Shown here: in pieces, positions 1-9,562 of the stretch | Position numbering within the stretch: position 1 is the first letter of the stretch | How the letters are laid out: each line of letters starts with the position of its first letter | Source of the DNA: Enterobacter sp. R4-368 | Lineage (GTDB): Bacteria > Pseudomonadota > Gammaproteobacteria > Enterobacterales > Enterobacteriaceae | Reading direction: 5' to 3' | NCBI RefSeq assembly: GCF_000410515.1 | Contig: NC_021500.1 | Location: forward strand, 2,852,001-2,916,000 | Length of the DNA stretch: 64,000 bases | The notes under the pieces: generated by a model | Seen by the model: the letters and a program-made list of their open reading frames with translations, nothing else | Told to the model about the DNA's origin: nothing | Database searches by the model: none | Translations under genes and position numbers: made by a program

Positions 1-444
1 ACAGCCTGGCACGCGGCGATGCGCGCCACCGAGGCCGATAAAGAGAAAATTGTGCTGTGCTTTGAAGCCACACAATCCGACGACCCGGATCTCGCCTCGC
101 AGGCCGATGTGCGTTTCCATCTCGCCATCGCCGAGGCTTCGCATAACGTGGTGTTATTGCAAACCATGCGCGGGTTCTTCGACCTGCTGCAATCCTCGGT
201 AAAACAGAGCCGCCAGCGTATGTACCTCGTTCCGCCAGTGTTTTCACAACTGACCGAACAGCACCAGGCGGTGATGAACGCCATTCTTGCCGGAGACGCC
301 GATGGCGCGCGCCAGGCGATGATGGCGCATCTCAGCTTCGTGCATACCACTATTCGCAAATTCGATGAAGATCAGGCCCGCCAGGCACGCATCACCCGCC
401 TGCCCGACGAGCAGCACATTCACTCCAGGGAGAAAAAAGCATGA
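1..444 (+). CDS. lldR: LldR, L-lactate-responsive GntR/FadR-type regulator (C-terminal part, cut by window start)
   Basis: The reading frame is open from base 1, so the gene begins outside the window and only about 147 C-terminal residues are present. They form the helical FadR-type (FCD) ligand domain; the segment [14 protein letters not shown] carries the conserved metal/effector-binding pattern of that domain. The N-terminal winged helix that binds DNA is missing here. In the E. coli lldPRD operon LldR controls lactate use. The stop overlaps the lldD start by 4 nt (ATGA), so the two are translationally coupled. The identification rests on this domain and the lldD neighbour. Confidence 0.88.
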   Translation, partial: TAWHAAMRATEADKEKIVLCFEATQSDDPDLASQADVRFHLAIAEASHNVVLLQTMRGFFDLLQSSVKQSRQRMYLVPPVFSQLTEQHQAVMNAILAGDADGARQAMMAHLSFVHTTIRKFDEDQARQARITRLPDEQHIHSREKKA

Positions 445-1628
445 TTATTTCCGCAGCCAGCGACTATCGCGCGGCGGCTAAACGCATTTTGCCGCCGTTC
501 TTGTTTCACTATATCGATGGCGGCGCGTATGCCGAATACACCCTGCGCCGCAACGTTGAAGACCTGTCCCAGGTGGCGCTGCGCCAGCGGGTGCTGAAAG
601 ACATGTCTGAACTGAGCCTCGAAACCACGTTGTTTAATGAAAAGTTATCGATGCCGGTGGCGCTGGCCCCGGTTGGCTTGTGCGGCATGTACGCCCGGCG
701 CGGTGAAGTGCAGGCGGCGGGCGCGGCGGATGCGAAAGGCATTCCTTTTACGCTCTCGACAGTGTCCGTCTGTCCGATTGAAGAGGTTGCGCCGACAATT
801 AAGCGCCCGATGTGGTTCCAGTTATATGTGCTGCGCGATCGCGGCTTTATGCGTAATGCGCTGGAGCGGGCGAAAGCCGCCGGTTGCTCAACGCTGGTAT
901 TCACCGTGGATATGCCTACCCCAGGCGCGCGCTACCGCGATGCCCATTCCGGTATGAGCGGCCCGAATGCGGCGCTGCGCCGTTATCTGCAATCGGTGCT
1001 GCATCCGCAGTGGGCGTGGGATGTCGGCGTTAACGGGCGGCCGCATGACCTGGGGAATATCTCCGCCTATCTCGGCAAGCCGACCGGGCTGGAGGATTAC
1101 ATTGGCTGGCTGGCGAAGAATTTTGATCCGTCGATTTCGTGGAAAGACCTGGAGTGGATCCGTGAATTCTGGGATGGCCCGATGGTGATCAAAGGGATCC
1201 TCGACCCGGAAGATGCCCGCGACGCGGTACGTTTTGGCGCAGATGGCATTGTGGTTTCTAACCACGGCGGCCGCCAGCTCGACGGTGTGCTCTCTTCCGC
1301 CCGCGCGCTTCCGGCGATTGCCGATGCGGTGAAAGGCGATATCACCATCCTGGCCGACAGCGGCATCCGTAACGGGCTGGATGTGGTGCGCATGCTGGCG
1401 CTTGGCGCAGATTCCGTCCTGCTGGGCCGCGCGTATCTGTATGCGCTGGCAACGCATGGTCGCCAGGGCGTGGCGAATCTGCTGGATCTGATTGAGAAAG
1501 AGATGCGCGTGGCGATGACGCTGACCAGCGCGAAATCGATTCGCGACATCAGCAAAGATTCACTGGTACAGGGGCTGAACCAGTTACCTGCCGGGCTGGC
1601 ACCGTTGTCGCATGGCGACGCCGCCTAG
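441..1628 (+). CDS. lldD: L-lactate dehydrogenase (quinone-linked, FMN)
   Basis: It oxidises L-lactate to pyruvate at the inner membrane and passes electrons to quinone. At 395 aa it is full length for LldD. The FMN-dependent alpha-hydroxyacid dehydrogenase signature [10 protein letters not shown] lies at residues 273-282, giving the catalytic base His275 and substrate-binding Arg278; the TIM-barrel phosphate-binding end ([20 protein letters not shown]) follows. A GGAG ribosome binding site precedes the ATG, which overlaps the lldR stop. A hairpin lies 12 bp after the stop. Confidence 0.97.
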   Translation: MIISAASDYRAAAKRILPPFLFHYIDGGAYAEYTLRRNVEDLSQVALRQRVLKDMSELSLETTLFNEKLSMPVALAPVGLCGMYARRGEVQAAGAADAKGIPFTLSTVSVCPIEEVAPTIKRPMWFQLYVLRDRGFMRNALERAKAAGCSTLVFTVDMPTPGARYRDAHSGMSGPNAALRRYLQSVLHPQWAWDVGVNGRPHDLGNISAYLGKPTGLEDYIGWLAKNFDPSISWKDLEWIREFWDGPMVIKGILDPEDARDAVRFGADGIVVSNHGGRQLDGVLSSARALPAIADAVKGDITILADSGIRNGLDVVRMLALGADSVLLGRAYLYALATHGRQGVANLLDLIEKEMRVAMTLTSAKSIRDISKDSLVQGLNQLPAGLAPLSHGDAA

Positions 1629-1640
1629 AGAGTGCTATCC

Positions 1641-1662
1641 TGCCCCCGCTATTAAGGGGGCA
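1641..1662 (+). promoter_or_regulatory. Hairpin covering the trmL ribosome binding site
   Basis: TGCCCCC (1641-1647) and GGGGGCA (1656-1662) form a perfect 7-bp GC-rich stem with an 8-nt loop. The right arm holds the AGGGGG that serves as Shine-Dalgarno for trmL (ATG at 1665). No U-run follows, so it is more a translational barrier or weak lldD 3' end than an intrinsic terminator. Function is inferred. Confidence 0.5.
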
Positions 1663-1664
1663 GT

Positions 1665-2138
1665 ATGTTAAACATCGTTTTATTCGAACCTGAAATCCCG
1701 CCAAATACCGGGAATATCATCCGCTTATGCGCCAATACCGGTTTTCGTCTGCATATCATTGAACCGATGGGCTTCACCTGGGACGACAAGCGCCTGCGCC
1801 GCGCAGGGCTGGACTACCATGAGTTCGCCGCAGTAAAACGCCATCACGATTACGCCGCGTTTGTCGACGCCGAACAGCCGCAACGCTTATTTGCCCTCAC
1901 TACTAAAGGGACGCCAGCACACAGTGCGGTGAGCTACCAGGATGGTGATTATTTGATGTTTGGCCCGGAAACGCGCGGCCTGCCAGCGACTATCCTTGAC
2001 GCACTGCCGCCAGAGCAAAAAATCCGCATTCCGATGATGCCGGACAGCCGCAGCATGAACCTGTCAAACGCAGTGTCAGTGGTGGTATATGAAGCCTGGC
2101 GCCAGCTCGGTTACCCGGGCGCGGTGCTGCGTAGCTGA
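1665..2138 (+). CDS. trmL: tRNA (cytidine/uridine-2'-O)-methyltransferase TrmL
   Basis: A SPOUT-family enzyme that 2'-O-methylates the wobble nucleotide (position 34) of two leucine tRNAs using SAM. It has 157 aa, the same length as E. coli TrmL (YibK). The trefoil-knot SAM site is visible as [10 protein letters not shown] and the C-terminal knot [17 protein letters not shown]. It starts at the ATG following AAGGGGGCAGT. Its ribosome binding site is inside a hairpin. It converges with cysE. Confidence 0.96.
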   Translation: MLNIVLFEPEIPPNTGNIIRLCANTGFRLHIIEPMGFTWDDKRLRRAGLDYHEFAAVKRHHDYAAFVDAEQPQRLFALTTKGTPAHSAVSYQDGDYLMFGPETRGLPATILDALPPEQKIRIPMMPDSRSMNLSNAVSVVVYEAWRQLGYPGAVLRS

Positions 2139-2167
2139 AGGGAAATTAACGGGCGACGTCAACACGT

Positions 2168-2184
2168 TATCCGACCTGCGGATA
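2168..2184. repeat. Small inverted repeat in the trmL-cysE gap
   Basis: TATCCG and CGGATA flank a 5-nt loop in the 230-bp gap between the convergent genes trmL and cysE. No U-run follows on either strand. It could be a REP-type extragenic palindrome or a weak transcription end; nothing else convincing was seen in this gap. Confidence 0.3.
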
Positions 2185-2368
2185 GCGATGCCTGTCATGA
2201 CGGACGCATTTATTTTTCTGCGCTACTGGCGAAACGCGCAGCGAAGAAAACCGGCGCGAACACAGAATCCTGGGGATTATTTGCTTCGCGCCTCCTGCGG
2301 ATGTTCAACGCGCTGTCGCGTTTCGCGCACGGCTCTGGTTCAGACTGGCGAGTAAAATAGCCACGCAA

Positions 2369-3190
2369 TTAAATCCCGTCGCCGTACTCGAACCCGTGGT
2401 TGATCCCGTTGAAATGCTGATCCATATCCATTGACGGTTTGTCGCTTTCCGGCTTGCCGACAATCCGCGCCGGCACGCCTGCTGCCGTGGTATGCGGCGG
2501 CACCGGTTGCAATACCACCGAACCCGCGCCAATTTTCGCCCCACGGCCCACTTCGATGTTGCCGAGAATTTTGGCACCTGCGCCAATCATCACCCCTTCG
2601 CGGATTTTCGGATGGCGATCGCCGCTGGTTTTGCCGGTCCCGCCAAGCGTGACCGATTGCAGGATCGACACGTCATCTTCAATGACTGCCGTTTCGCCCA
2701 CCACGATGCCTGTTGCGTGGTCGAGCATAATCCCACGGCCAATTCGCGCCGCCGGGTGAATATCGACCTGGAAACTGACCGACACCTGGTTTTGCAGGAA
2801 AATCGCCAGCGCCTCGCGCCCCTGCGTCCACAACCAGTGCCCAATACGGTATGCCTGTAACGCATGGAAACCTTTCAGATAGAGTAGCGGCGTGGAATAT
2901 TTATCCACCGCCGGGTCGCGCGTGCGCACGGCCTGGATATCACAGGCGGCGGAGGCGATCATTTCCGGGTCGGCAGCATAGGCTTCTTCGACGACTTCAC
3001 GAATGGCAATCGCGGGCATAATCGGCGAGGCAAGCTTGTTCGCCAGCATATAGCTCAGTGCGCTGCCGAGGTTTTCATGCTTGAGTAATGTCGCGTGGTA
3101 AAAACTGGCCAGCATTGGCTCACATTCCGCCAGTGCCCGGGCTTCGGCTTTGATATTTTTCCAGACCAGATCCAGTTCTTCACACGGCAT
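2369..3190 (-). CDS. cysE: Serine O-acetyltransferase
   Basis: It makes O-acetyl-L-serine from serine and acetyl-CoA, the committed step of cysteine synthesis, and docks on CysK through its C-terminus. It has 273 aa, as in E. coli. An N-terminal helical region (to about residue 140) is followed by a left-handed beta-helix of hexapeptide repeats (GRGIMLDHATGIVVGETAVI). The C-terminus is DGI, keeping the final Ile used for CysK binding. It is last in the yibN-grxC-secB-gpsA-cysE run, 84 bp behind gpsA. Confidence 0.97.
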   Translation of the reverse strand: MPCEELDLVWKNIKAEARALAECEPMLASFYHATLLKHENLGSALSYMLANKLASPIMPAIAIREVVEEAYAADPEMIASAACDIQAVRTRDPAVDKYSTPLLYLKGFHALQAYRIGHWLWTQGREALAIFLQNQVSVSFQVDIHPAARIGRGIMLDHATGIVVGETAVIEDDVSILQSVTLGGTGKTSGDRHPKIREGVMIGAGAKILGNIEVGRGAKIGAGSVVLQPVPPHTTAAGVPARIVGKPESDKPSMDMDQHFNGINHGFEYGDGI

Positions 3191-3203
3191 TGCTTACTCC
3201 AGA

Positions 3204-3243
3204 CGTGATAAGACGACAGGCTGGTCTGCGCCAGCCTTATCGT
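3204..3243. repeat. Inverted repeat in the gpsA-cysE gap
   Basis: GATAAG (3207-3212) pairs with CTTATC (3236-3241), and an inner GGCTGG (3219-3224) pairs with CCAGCC (3231-3236). The two stems share one base, so they partly compete. It fills the 84-bp gap between two co-directional genes and resembles an extragenic palindrome that could shield mRNA ends; no role is shown. Confidence 0.4.
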
Positions 3244-3274
3244 GAGTTCAAAAAGAGTCCCTGCGACTAAGGGG

Positions 3275-4285
3275 TTAGTGCTCTTCCTTGCGGGCACGAC
3301 CTAATAGGGTCAATGCTGCCTCGCGCGCATTTTTTCCGCAATACAATACCTGATAAATTTCCTCGGTTATTGGCATTTCGACGCCAAACCGGTGCGCCAG
3401 TGCGCGCACTTCTTTGGTATTGCGGTAACCTTCGACCACCTGGCCAATCTTGTCCTGGGCGCTTTGTACGTCCATGCCCTGGCCAAGCATCATGCCGAAG
3501 CGGCGGTTGCGCGACTGGTTGTCGGTACAAGTCAGCACTAAATCGCCTAAACCCGCCATGCCCATAAAGGTGGCAGGATCGGCACCCAGCGCGGCACCGA
3601 GACGTGACATTTCGGTCAAACCACGGGTGATCAGCGCTGTACGCGCATTGGCGCCAAAGCCAATGCCGTCGGACATGCCCGCGCCAATCGCAATGACGTT
3701 TTTCACCGCGCCGCCCAGTTGCACGCCGATGAAATCCGGGTTGCTGTAGACGCGGAAACTTTTGCCGCAGTGAAGGAGCTGCTGTAAATCCTCAGCGAAC
3801 TGGGGATCCGCAGAAGCGAGGGAAATCGCCGTTGGCAGACCCGCCGCCAGCTCTTTGGCAAATGTCGGGCCGGAAATCACCGCCAGCGGAATATCCGGGC
3901 CTAACACTTCGCGCGCCACCTCTTCGAGCAGACGCCCGGTTTCGGCTTCCAGCCCTTTTGTCGCCCAGACGATACGCGCGTCATCGCGCATGAGCGGCTT
4001 GATTTGCGCCAGCACATCGCCAAAGACGTGGCTTGGCACCACCACCAGGATATTACGGCTGGCGGAAAGCGCGCGGGCAAGATCGCTCTCTAATTGCAGC
4101 GTGTCGGGGAAAGGCACATCGGGGAGGAACGCGGCGTTGCAACGGTCGTGTTGCAGGGTCGCGATATGTTTTGGGTCATGGCCCCACAGCACAACCGGGT
4201 GGCCATTTCTTGCCAGCGTGATGGCAAGAGCGGTGCCGTAAGAGCCGGCACCGATCACAGTCATTGCAGCATTAAGTGCGTTCAT
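3275..4285 (-). CDS. gpsA: NAD(P)+-dependent glycerol-3-phosphate dehydrogenase
   Basis: It reduces dihydroxyacetone phosphate to sn-glycerol 3-phosphate for phospholipid synthesis. The Rossmann motif GAGSYG lies near residue 12 and the catalytic-lysine region [12 protein letters not shown] near residue 190. It has 336 aa, close to the E. coli protein (339). AGGA lies a few bases before the ATG. The start abuts the secB stop (shared base 4285), indicating coupled translation. Confidence 0.97.
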   Translation of the reverse strand: MNALNAAMTVIGAGSYGTALAITLARNGHPVVLWGHDPKHIATLQHDRCNAAFLPDVPFPDTLQLESDLARALSASRNILVVVPSHVFGDVLAQIKPLMRDDARIVWATKGLEAETGRLLEEVAREVLGPDIPLAVISGPTFAKELAAGLPTAISLASADPQFAEDLQQLLHCGKSFRVYSNPDFIGVQLGGAVKNVIAIGAGMSDGIGFGANARTALITRGLTEMSRLGAALGADPATFMGMAGLGDLVLTCTDNQSRNRRFGMMLGQGMDVQSAQDKIGQVVEGYRNTKEVRALAHRFGVEMPITEEIYQVLYCGKNAREAALTLLGRARKEEH

Positions 4286-4752
4286 CAGGCATCCTGATGT
4301 TGTTCGGCACCTTCGCCAGTCTGCTGTTGCAGGTAGTTCATGAACAGCGCATCAAAATTCACTGGCGCAAGGTTCAGTTGCGGGAAAGTACCGCGGGAAA
4401 CCAGGCTGGTGATGCACTCGCGGGCATACGGGAACAGAATGTTCGGGCAGTATGCACCCAGGCAGTGCGCCATCTGCGTTCCTTCGATACCGTCGATAGA
4501 GAAGATACCGCCCTGCTGTACTTCGCACAGGAAGCCAGTTTCTTCGCCCAGAGAAGCGGTCACGGTAACGCGCAGAACCACTTCATAAACACCTTCCGCC
4601 AGTTGGGTGGAGGCGGTGTCGAGATCCAGTTTCACTTCCGGCTGCCACTCTTTCTGGAAGATGTGTGGCGCATTCGGCGCTTCGAAAGAGATATCTTTCG
4701 TGTAGATACGCTGAATCTGGAAAGTCATTTCGGTGTTGTTTTGTTCAGACAT
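4285..4752 (-). CDS. secB: Protein-export chaperone SecB
   Basis: A cytosolic tetrameric chaperone that keeps preproteins unfolded and delivers them to SecA. It is 155 aa, the normal length, with the conserved core around [32 protein letters not shown]. It sits between grxC and gpsA in the same order as in E. coli. Confidence 0.97.
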   Translation of the reverse strand: MSEQNNTEMTFQIQRIYTKDISFEAPNAPHIFQKEWQPEVKLDLDTASTQLAEGVYEVVLRVTVTASLGEETGFLCEVQQGGIFSIDGIEGTQMAHCLGAYCPNILFPYARECITSLVSRGTFPQLNLAPVNFDALFMNYLQQQTGEGAEQHQDA

Positions 4753-4791
4753 GAGTGAATAACCCTTAAGTGTTGTAGTGCTCTAAAAGCA

Positions 4792-5043
4792 TTAACGCAA
4801 CAGCGGATCCAGCCCGCCACGCGCGTCCAGCGCATATAAATCGTCGCAGCCGCCAATGTGCTGCGCATCAATGAAAATCTGCGGAACCGTCGTACGGCCA
4901 CTACGTTGAATCATCTCTTCGCGTTTTACCATATCACCGTCGATCGGCAGCTCAGCAAAAGCAACACCTTTGCTGTTCAGCAGCGCTTTTGCGCGGTGGC
5001 AAAACGGGCAAGTCGCTTTCGTGTAGATCTCAATATTGGCCAT
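4792..5043 (-). CDS. grxC: Glutaredoxin 3
   Basis: A small (83 aa) glutathione-dependent disulfide reductase of the cytosol. The dithiol active site CPFC is at residues 12-15, followed by the cis-proline motif TVPQIF and the GSH-contacting GGCDDLYAL. A GGAG-rich ribosome binding site precedes the ATG. It lies between yibN and secB. Confidence 0.97.
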   Translation of the reverse strand: MANIEIYTKATCPFCHRAKALLNSKGVAFAELPIDGDMVKREEMIQRSGRTTVPQIFIDAQHIGGCDDLYALDARGGLDPLLR

Positions 5044-5074
5044 ATCTCTTCTCCGATGTTTACCCGTGGGTAAA

Positions 5075-5506
5075 TTATTTACCGCGAACTAACGGCAGGT
5101 TTTCGCCCATCCAGCCAGAGATACCGTCTTTCAGCACAAAGACCTTCTCGAAACCAGCTTTCACCAGCTCGTTCGCCGGGGTCTGGGCCTGCATGCCGGT
5201 ACCATCAACAACGATAATCGGCGCGCTTTTGTGTTTTTCAAGCTCACCTACATTATTGGCTTTGATCTCGTTTGGCAGCAAATTCACCGCGCCTGCGATG
5301 TGACCTTTACGGAAATCATCACGCTGGCGTAAGTCCACTACCACGGCATCTTCTTTATTAATGAGGCGCGTAGCTTCGCCGCGAGAAATCACTTTCACTT
5401 TAGACGCAATGCCCTTGAAAGTGGTAAACAGCACAGCACCGAACAACGCAATCCAGGCGATACACAGGATTGGGTTGCGGCCAATAAATTGCATAATTTC
5501 TTGCAT
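5075..5506 (-). CDS. yibN: YibN, membrane-anchored rhodanese-like protein without catalytic cysteine
   Basis: A 143-aa protein with one N-terminal membrane helix (about residues 10-28) and a cytosolic rhodanese fold from about residue 40 ([23 protein letters not shown] is the CH2A-like segment). The position expected for the active-site loop reads [14 protein letters not shown] and has no cysteine. The only Cys (residue 15) is in the membrane helix, so sulfurtransferase activity is unlikely. It heads the operon leading to cysE. Confidence 0.9.
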   Translation of the reverse strand: MQEIMQFIGRNPILCIAWIALFGAVLFTTFKGIASKVKVISRGEATRLINKEDAVVVDLRQRDDFRKGHIAGAVNLLPNEIKANNVGELEKHKSAPIIVVDGTGMQAQTPANELVKAGFEKVFVLKDGISGWMGENLPLVRGK

Positions 5507-5751
5507 CTGGGGTTACAACTCCGGACTTAGTGATTAAAAACCAGCAAGGAGTATACCTGCGCAGTGGGGCAAATACAGCCAGCCAGCGCGACGGAATGCA
5601 TTTTCTGCGGAGTGTTACAAAAAAAATAAAGACTCGCTGCGCAAACAAGGGGCTGGTCAGCCGCTTTCTTTGATCTTCTGCGGCTATTTTATCGATTCAG
5701 CTGTAGTAAAATTACGCAAATTTTTTGTCTTCTGAGCATGAGGTTGTCGCA

Positions 5752-7299
5752 ATGTCGGTTTCTAAAAAACCTATGGTACTGGTGATTCTGGATGGCTACG
5801 GCTACCGTGAAGACCAGCAGGATAACGCTATTTTCAACGCTAAAACCCCGGTGATGGACAAACTGTGGGCAACCCGCCCGCATACGCTGATTGACGCGTC
5901 AGGCCTCGAAGTCGGCCTGCCGGATCGCCAGATGGGCAACTCCGAAGTCGGCCACGTTAACCTGGGTGCAGGACGTATTGTTTACCAGGATCTGACTCGC
6001 CTGGATAAAGAGATCAAAGAGCGTACGTTCTTTAGCAACCCGGTACTGGCCGGTGCGGTAGACAAAGCGGTTGCCGCTGGCAAAGCCGTGCACATTATGG
6101 GTCTGCTCTCCGCAGGCGGCGTGCACAGCCATGAAGATCATATTATGGCGATGGTGGAACTGGCCGCAGAACGCGGTGCGGAAAAAATCTATCTGCACGC
6201 TTTCCTCGATGGGCGTGACACGCCGCCGCGCAGCGCTGAATCCTCGCTGAAAAAATTCGAAGACAAGTTCGCCGCGCTGGGTAAAGGCCGTGTTGCGAGC
6301 ATTATTGGTCGTTACTATGCGATGGATCGTGACAACCGCTGGGATCGCGTGGAACAAGCTTACAACCTGATGACCGAGGCCAAAGGCGAGTTCACCTTTG
6401 ATAGCGCCGTTGCGGGTCTGCAAGCGGCTTACGCTCGCGACGAAAATGACGAGTTTGTAAAAGCGACGGTTATTCGCGCCGCAGGCCAGCCCGATGCGGC
6501 AATGGAAGATGGCGATGCGCTGATTTTCATGAACTTCCGCGCCGACCGCGCTCGTGAAATTACCCGCGCGTTCGTTAACGCAGACTTCGACGGTTTCGCA
6601 CGTAAGAAAGTGGTTAAGCTGGGCGATTTCGTTATGCTGACCGAATATGCCGCCGACATCAAAACTGCCGTCGCCTATCCACCGGCTTCTCTGGCGAATA
6701 CGCTCGGTGAGTGGATGGCGAAGCACAACAAAACTCAATTGCGTATTTCCGAAACGGAAAAATATGCCCACGTCACCTTCTTCTTTAACGGCGGCGTAGA
6801 AGAGCCGTTCCCGGGCGAAGACCGCATACTGATCAACTCGCCGAAAGTGGCGACTTACGATCTGCAACCGGAAATGAGCTCCGCAGAGCTGACCGAGAAA
6901 CTGGTGGGTGCGATCACCAGCGGGAAGTACGACACCATTATTTGTAACTACCCGAACGGTGATATGGTCGGTCATACCGGCGTGTTTGAAGCTGCTGTCG
7001 CCGCTGTTGAAGCGCTGGATCACTGTGTTGCAGAGGTGAGCAAAGCGGTAGAATCCGTAGGTGGCCAGATGCTGATCACCGCCGACCACGGTAACGCCGA
7101 GCAGATGCGTGACCCGTCAACCGGTCAGGCACACACTGCGCATACCAACCTGCCGGTGCCGCTGATCTATGTTGGCGACAAAGCGCTGAAAGCCGTTTCC
7201 GGCGGTAAACTTTCCGACATCGCGCCGACTATGCTGACGCTGATGGGCATGGAAATCCCGCAAGAGATGACTGGTAAGCCGCTGTTCATCGTGGAATAA
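5752..7299 (+). CDS. gpmI: Phosphoglycerate mutase, 2,3-bisphosphoglycerate-independent
   Basis: It interconverts 3- and 2-phosphoglycerate with two Mn2+ ions. It has 515 aa, the usual size. The nucleophile Ser64 is in MGNSEVGH, and C-terminal metal ligands are in [10 protein letters not shown]. The ATG at 5752 is chosen because it matches the family N-terminus ([15 protein letters not shown]) and follows AGGT; a longer frame from 5725 is not needed. It is first of gpmI-envC-yibQ and divergent from yibN. Confidence 0.97.
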   Translation: MSVSKKPMVLVILDGYGYREDQQDNAIFNAKTPVMDKLWATRPHTLIDASGLEVGLPDRQMGNSEVGHVNLGAGRIVYQDLTRLDKEIKERTFFSNPVLAGAVDKAVAAGKAVHIMGLLSAGGVHSHEDHIMAMVELAAERGAEKIYLHAFLDGRDTPPRSAESSLKKFEDKFAALGKGRVASIIGRYYAMDRDNRWDRVEQAYNLMTEAKGEFTFDSAVAGLQAAYARDENDEFVKATVIRAAGQPDAAMEDGDALIFMNFRADRAREITRAFVNADFDGFARKKVVKLGDFVMLTEYAADIKTAVAYPPASLANTLGEWMAKHNKTQLRISETEKYAHVTFFFNGGVEEPFPGEDRILINSPKVATYDLQPEMSSAELTEKLVGAITSGKYDTIICNYPNGDMVGHTGVFEAAVAAVEALDHCVAEVSKAVESVGGQMLITADHGNAEQMRDPSTGQAHTAHTNLPVPLIYVGDKALKAVSGGKLSDIAPTMLTLMGMEIPQEMTGKPLFIVE

Positions 7300-7330
7300 T
7301 CGCTCCCCATGAGGGGAAAGGCGATTTTTT
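7298..7330 (+). terminator. Terminator-like hairpin with the envC start codon in its loop
   Basis: AATCGC (7298-7303) pairs with GCGATT (7321-7326), and inner CCCC (7305-7308) pairs with GGGG (7313-7316). The loop between the inner arms is ATGA, whose ATG (7309) is the envC start. T-residues 7325-7330 follow. It has the form of an intrinsic terminator at the end of gpmI, but the downstream gene starts inside it, so it may limit both read-through and envC translation. Role inferred. Confidence 0.5.
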
Positions 7331-8574
7331 CAATTACATGGGTCGGGCTCCGACCCTTTCTTTGCGCCAGCGCACTCAGCGCTGGCGCATTGCTGTGCGC
7401 CGTTTCCGCCCACGCGGATGACCGCGATCAGCTCAAATCTATTCAGGCCGATATCGCTGAAAAAGAGCGCGCGGTACGCCAGCAACAACAGCAACGCGCG
7501 GGCCTTCTTGCCCAGTTAAAGGCACAGGAAGAAGCCATCTCTGCCGCCACTCGCCAGCTGCGGGAAACACAAAACACCCTCGCCCAGCTCAATAAGCAGA
7601 TCGCCGAGATGAACGCCTCGATTGCCAAACTGGAACGTCAGCGCACCACGCAGGAACACAACCTGGCGGCGCAGCTTGATGCGGCGTTCCGCCAGGGGCC
7701 ACACACCGGGATCCAGTTGATTCTGAGCGGTGAAGAGAGCCAGCGCGGCCAGCGTTTGCAGGCCTATTTTGGTTATCTCAACCAGGCGCGACAGGAAACC
7801 ATCGCTCAGTTGAAACAGACACGCGAAGAGGTCGCCACGCAAAAATCCGAGCTGGAAGAGAAGCAGAGCCAGCAACAAACGCTGCTGTATGAGCAAAAAG
7901 CGCAGCAGGCCAAACTTGAACAAGCACGCAGTGAGCGGCAGAAAACTCTTTCTGGTCTGGAATCCTCCATTCAGGAAGGCCAGCAACAGCTCAGTGAAAT
8001 GCGCGCCAACGAATCTCGCTTGCGCGATCGCCTCGCCCGCGCGGAAGCGGCAGCTAAAGCCCGTGCCGAACGTGAAGCCCGCGAAGCGCAAGCCGTGCGT
8101 GACCGCCAGAATGAAGCCAGCCGCAAAGGCACCACGTATAAACCTACCGAGAGCGAACGCTCACTGATGTCCCGCACCGGCGGTTTAGGTTCGCCGTCTG
8201 GCCAGGCCGTCTGGCCGGTTCGCGGCCCGTTACTGCATCGTTATGGCGAACAACTGCAGGGTGAGCTACGTTGGAAAGGGATTGTTATCGGCGCGTCTGA
8301 AGGCAGTGAAGTGAAAGCTATCGCCGACGGGCGTGTGATCCTCGCCGACTGGCTGCAAGGCTATGGCCTGGTGGTAGTGGTTGAACACGGCAAGGGCGAC
8401 ATGAGCCTTTACGGTTACAACCAGAGTGCGCTGGTGAGCGTAGGCACCCAGGTTCGCGCCGGTCAGCCGATAGCCCTCGTAGGGAGCAGTGGCGGTCAGG
8501 GCCGGCCTTCACTCTATTTCGAAATTCGCCGTCAGGGTCAGGCGGTCAATCCACAGCCGTGGTTGGGAAGATAA
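7309..8574 (+). CDS. envC: EnvC, activator of the septal amidases AmiA/AmiB
   Basis: A periplasmic divisome protein recruited by FtsEX that activates AmiA/AmiB to split septal murein. It has 421 aa (E. coli 419): a signal peptide ending AVSAHA near residue 36, a long Gln/Glu/Arg-rich coiled coil (about 40-270), and a C-terminal degenerate LytM domain (from about 300). The zinc-binding motif of active LytM enzymes is replaced by SLYGYNQS, so the domain regulates rather than cuts. No good Shine-Dalgarno precedes the ATG, which lies in a hairpin loop. Confidence 0.95.
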   Translation: MRGKAIFSITWVGLRPFLCASALSAGALLCAVSAHADDRDQLKSIQADIAEKERAVRQQQQQRAGLLAQLKAQEEAISAATRQLRETQNTLAQLNKQIAEMNASIAKLERQRTTQEHNLAAQLDAAFRQGPHTGIQLILSGEESQRGQRLQAYFGYLNQARQETIAQLKQTREEVATQKSELEEKQSQQQTLLYEQKAQQAKLEQARSERQKTLSGLESSIQEGQQQLSEMRANESRLRDRLARAEAAAKARAEREAREAQAVRDRQNEASRKGTTYKPTESERSLMSRTGGLGSPSGQAVWPVRGPLLHRYGEQLQGELRWKGIVIGASEGSEVKAIADGRVILADWLQGYGLVVVVEHGKGDMSLYGYNQSALVSVGTQVRAGQPIALVGSSGGQGRPSLYFEIRRQGQAVNPQPWLGR

Positions 8575-8577
8575 GGT

Positions 8578-9507
8578 TTGCTTCAATTTCGTCGTATTGT
8601 TTTGACGCTCGCCAGTGCGCTGGCGTTTTCCGCTCCGGTATTTGCCGGGAAACTGGCCATCGTGATCGACGATTTCGGCTACCGCCCACAAACTGAAAAC
8701 CAGGTGCTGGCCATGCCGCAGGCGGTCTCCGTCGCGGTGCTGCCCAATGCAACGCATGCTCGCGAAATGGCGACCAAAGCGCACAACAGTGGCCATGAAG
8801 TGTTGATCCATCTTCCAATGGCACCGCTGAGTAAACAGCCGCTGGAAAAAGACACGCTGCGCCCGGAGATGAGTAGCGCAGAGATTGAGCGCATCATCAG
8901 CGATGCAGTCAACAAAGTGCCGTATGCCGTCGGGCTGAATAACCATATGGGTAGCGCCATGACGTCCAGTCTGTTTGGCATGCAGAAAGTGATGCAGGCG
9001 CTGGAGCGCTATAACCTCTATTTCCTTGATAGCATGACTATCGGCAATAGCCAGGCGCTGCGCGCCGCTTCCGGCACCGGGGTAAAAGTCATTAAGCGCA
9101 AGGTGTTCCTCGACGATACGCAAAACGAAGGCGATATCCGCCGTCAGTTTGACCGAGCCGTACAGTTAGCGCGTCGCAATGGTTCCGCCATTGCTATTGG
9201 TCACCCGCATCCCGCCACTGTTCGTGTTCTGCAACAGTCTCTCTACAATTTGCCGGCGGATATTACGCTGGTGCGCCCGAGCGATCTGCTCAATGAACCG
9301 CAGACAGATACCTCAACGCCCAACGCCACACCACCAGGCGGTACCGTTCAGCCACCGCGTAATCCGTTTCGCGGCGCAAAACTGTGTAAAGCGAAGCACA
9401 AACTTGAACCGGTTTATGTCAGCCGCTTCTTTGGCGTAATCAGTGAAAGTGTTGGCGAGAGTACGCTGGTGCGTTATATGCAGAATCAGTGGCAAGGGTG
9501 GAAGTAA
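8578..9507 (+). CDS. yibQ: YibQ, divergent polysaccharide deacetylase family protein
   Basis: A 309-aa exported protein with a signal peptide (cleavage near PVFAG, residue 24). It has the NodB-like fold seen as VIDDFGYRP (first Asp pair), HLPMAP and GLNNHMGSAMTS, and a late IAIGHPHP. It is usually found behind envC and is presumed to act on cell-wall polysaccharide; the substrate is not known to me. The start is TTG at 8578 (GGAAG 7 nt upstream), as no ATG fits the signal peptide. It is 3 nt after envC. Confidence 0.88.
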   Translation: MLQFRRIVLTLASALAFSAPVFAGKLAIVIDDFGYRPQTENQVLAMPQAVSVAVLPNATHAREMATKAHNSGHEVLIHLPMAPLSKQPLEKDTLRPEMSSAEIERIISDAVNKVPYAVGLNNHMGSAMTSSLFGMQKVMQALERYNLYFLDSMTIGNSQALRAASGTGVKVIKRKVFLDDTQNEGDIRRQFDRAVQLARRNGSAIAIGHPHPATVRVLQQSLYNLPADITLVRPSDLLNEPQTDTSTPNATPPGGTVQPPRNPFRGAKLCKAKHKLEPVYVSRFFGVISESVGESTLVRYMQNQWQGWK

Positions 9508-9543
9508 TAAAAATCCACCCATTGATGGGATTGGGGCTGACAG

Positions 9544-9562
9544 TAAAGACCTACTGTCTTTA
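9544..9562. terminator. Inverted repeat between convergent yibQ and waaH
   Basis: TAAAGAC (9544-9550) and GTCTTTA (9556-9562) form a perfect 7-bp stem with a 5-nt loop. The right arm includes the waaH stop codon. It is a possible bidirectional transcription end for yibQ and waaH. Confidence 0.4.

Noticed and set aside
2089..2355. 88-codon frame after trmL
   Set aside because: It begins inside trmL in another frame, has no ribosome binding site, and most of it lies in a gap with palindromic sequence.
5899..7089. 396-codon antisense frame within gpmI
   Set aside because: It is a shadow of a highly expressed gene with strong codon bias; the translated sequence is His/Arg/Val-rich without any domain.
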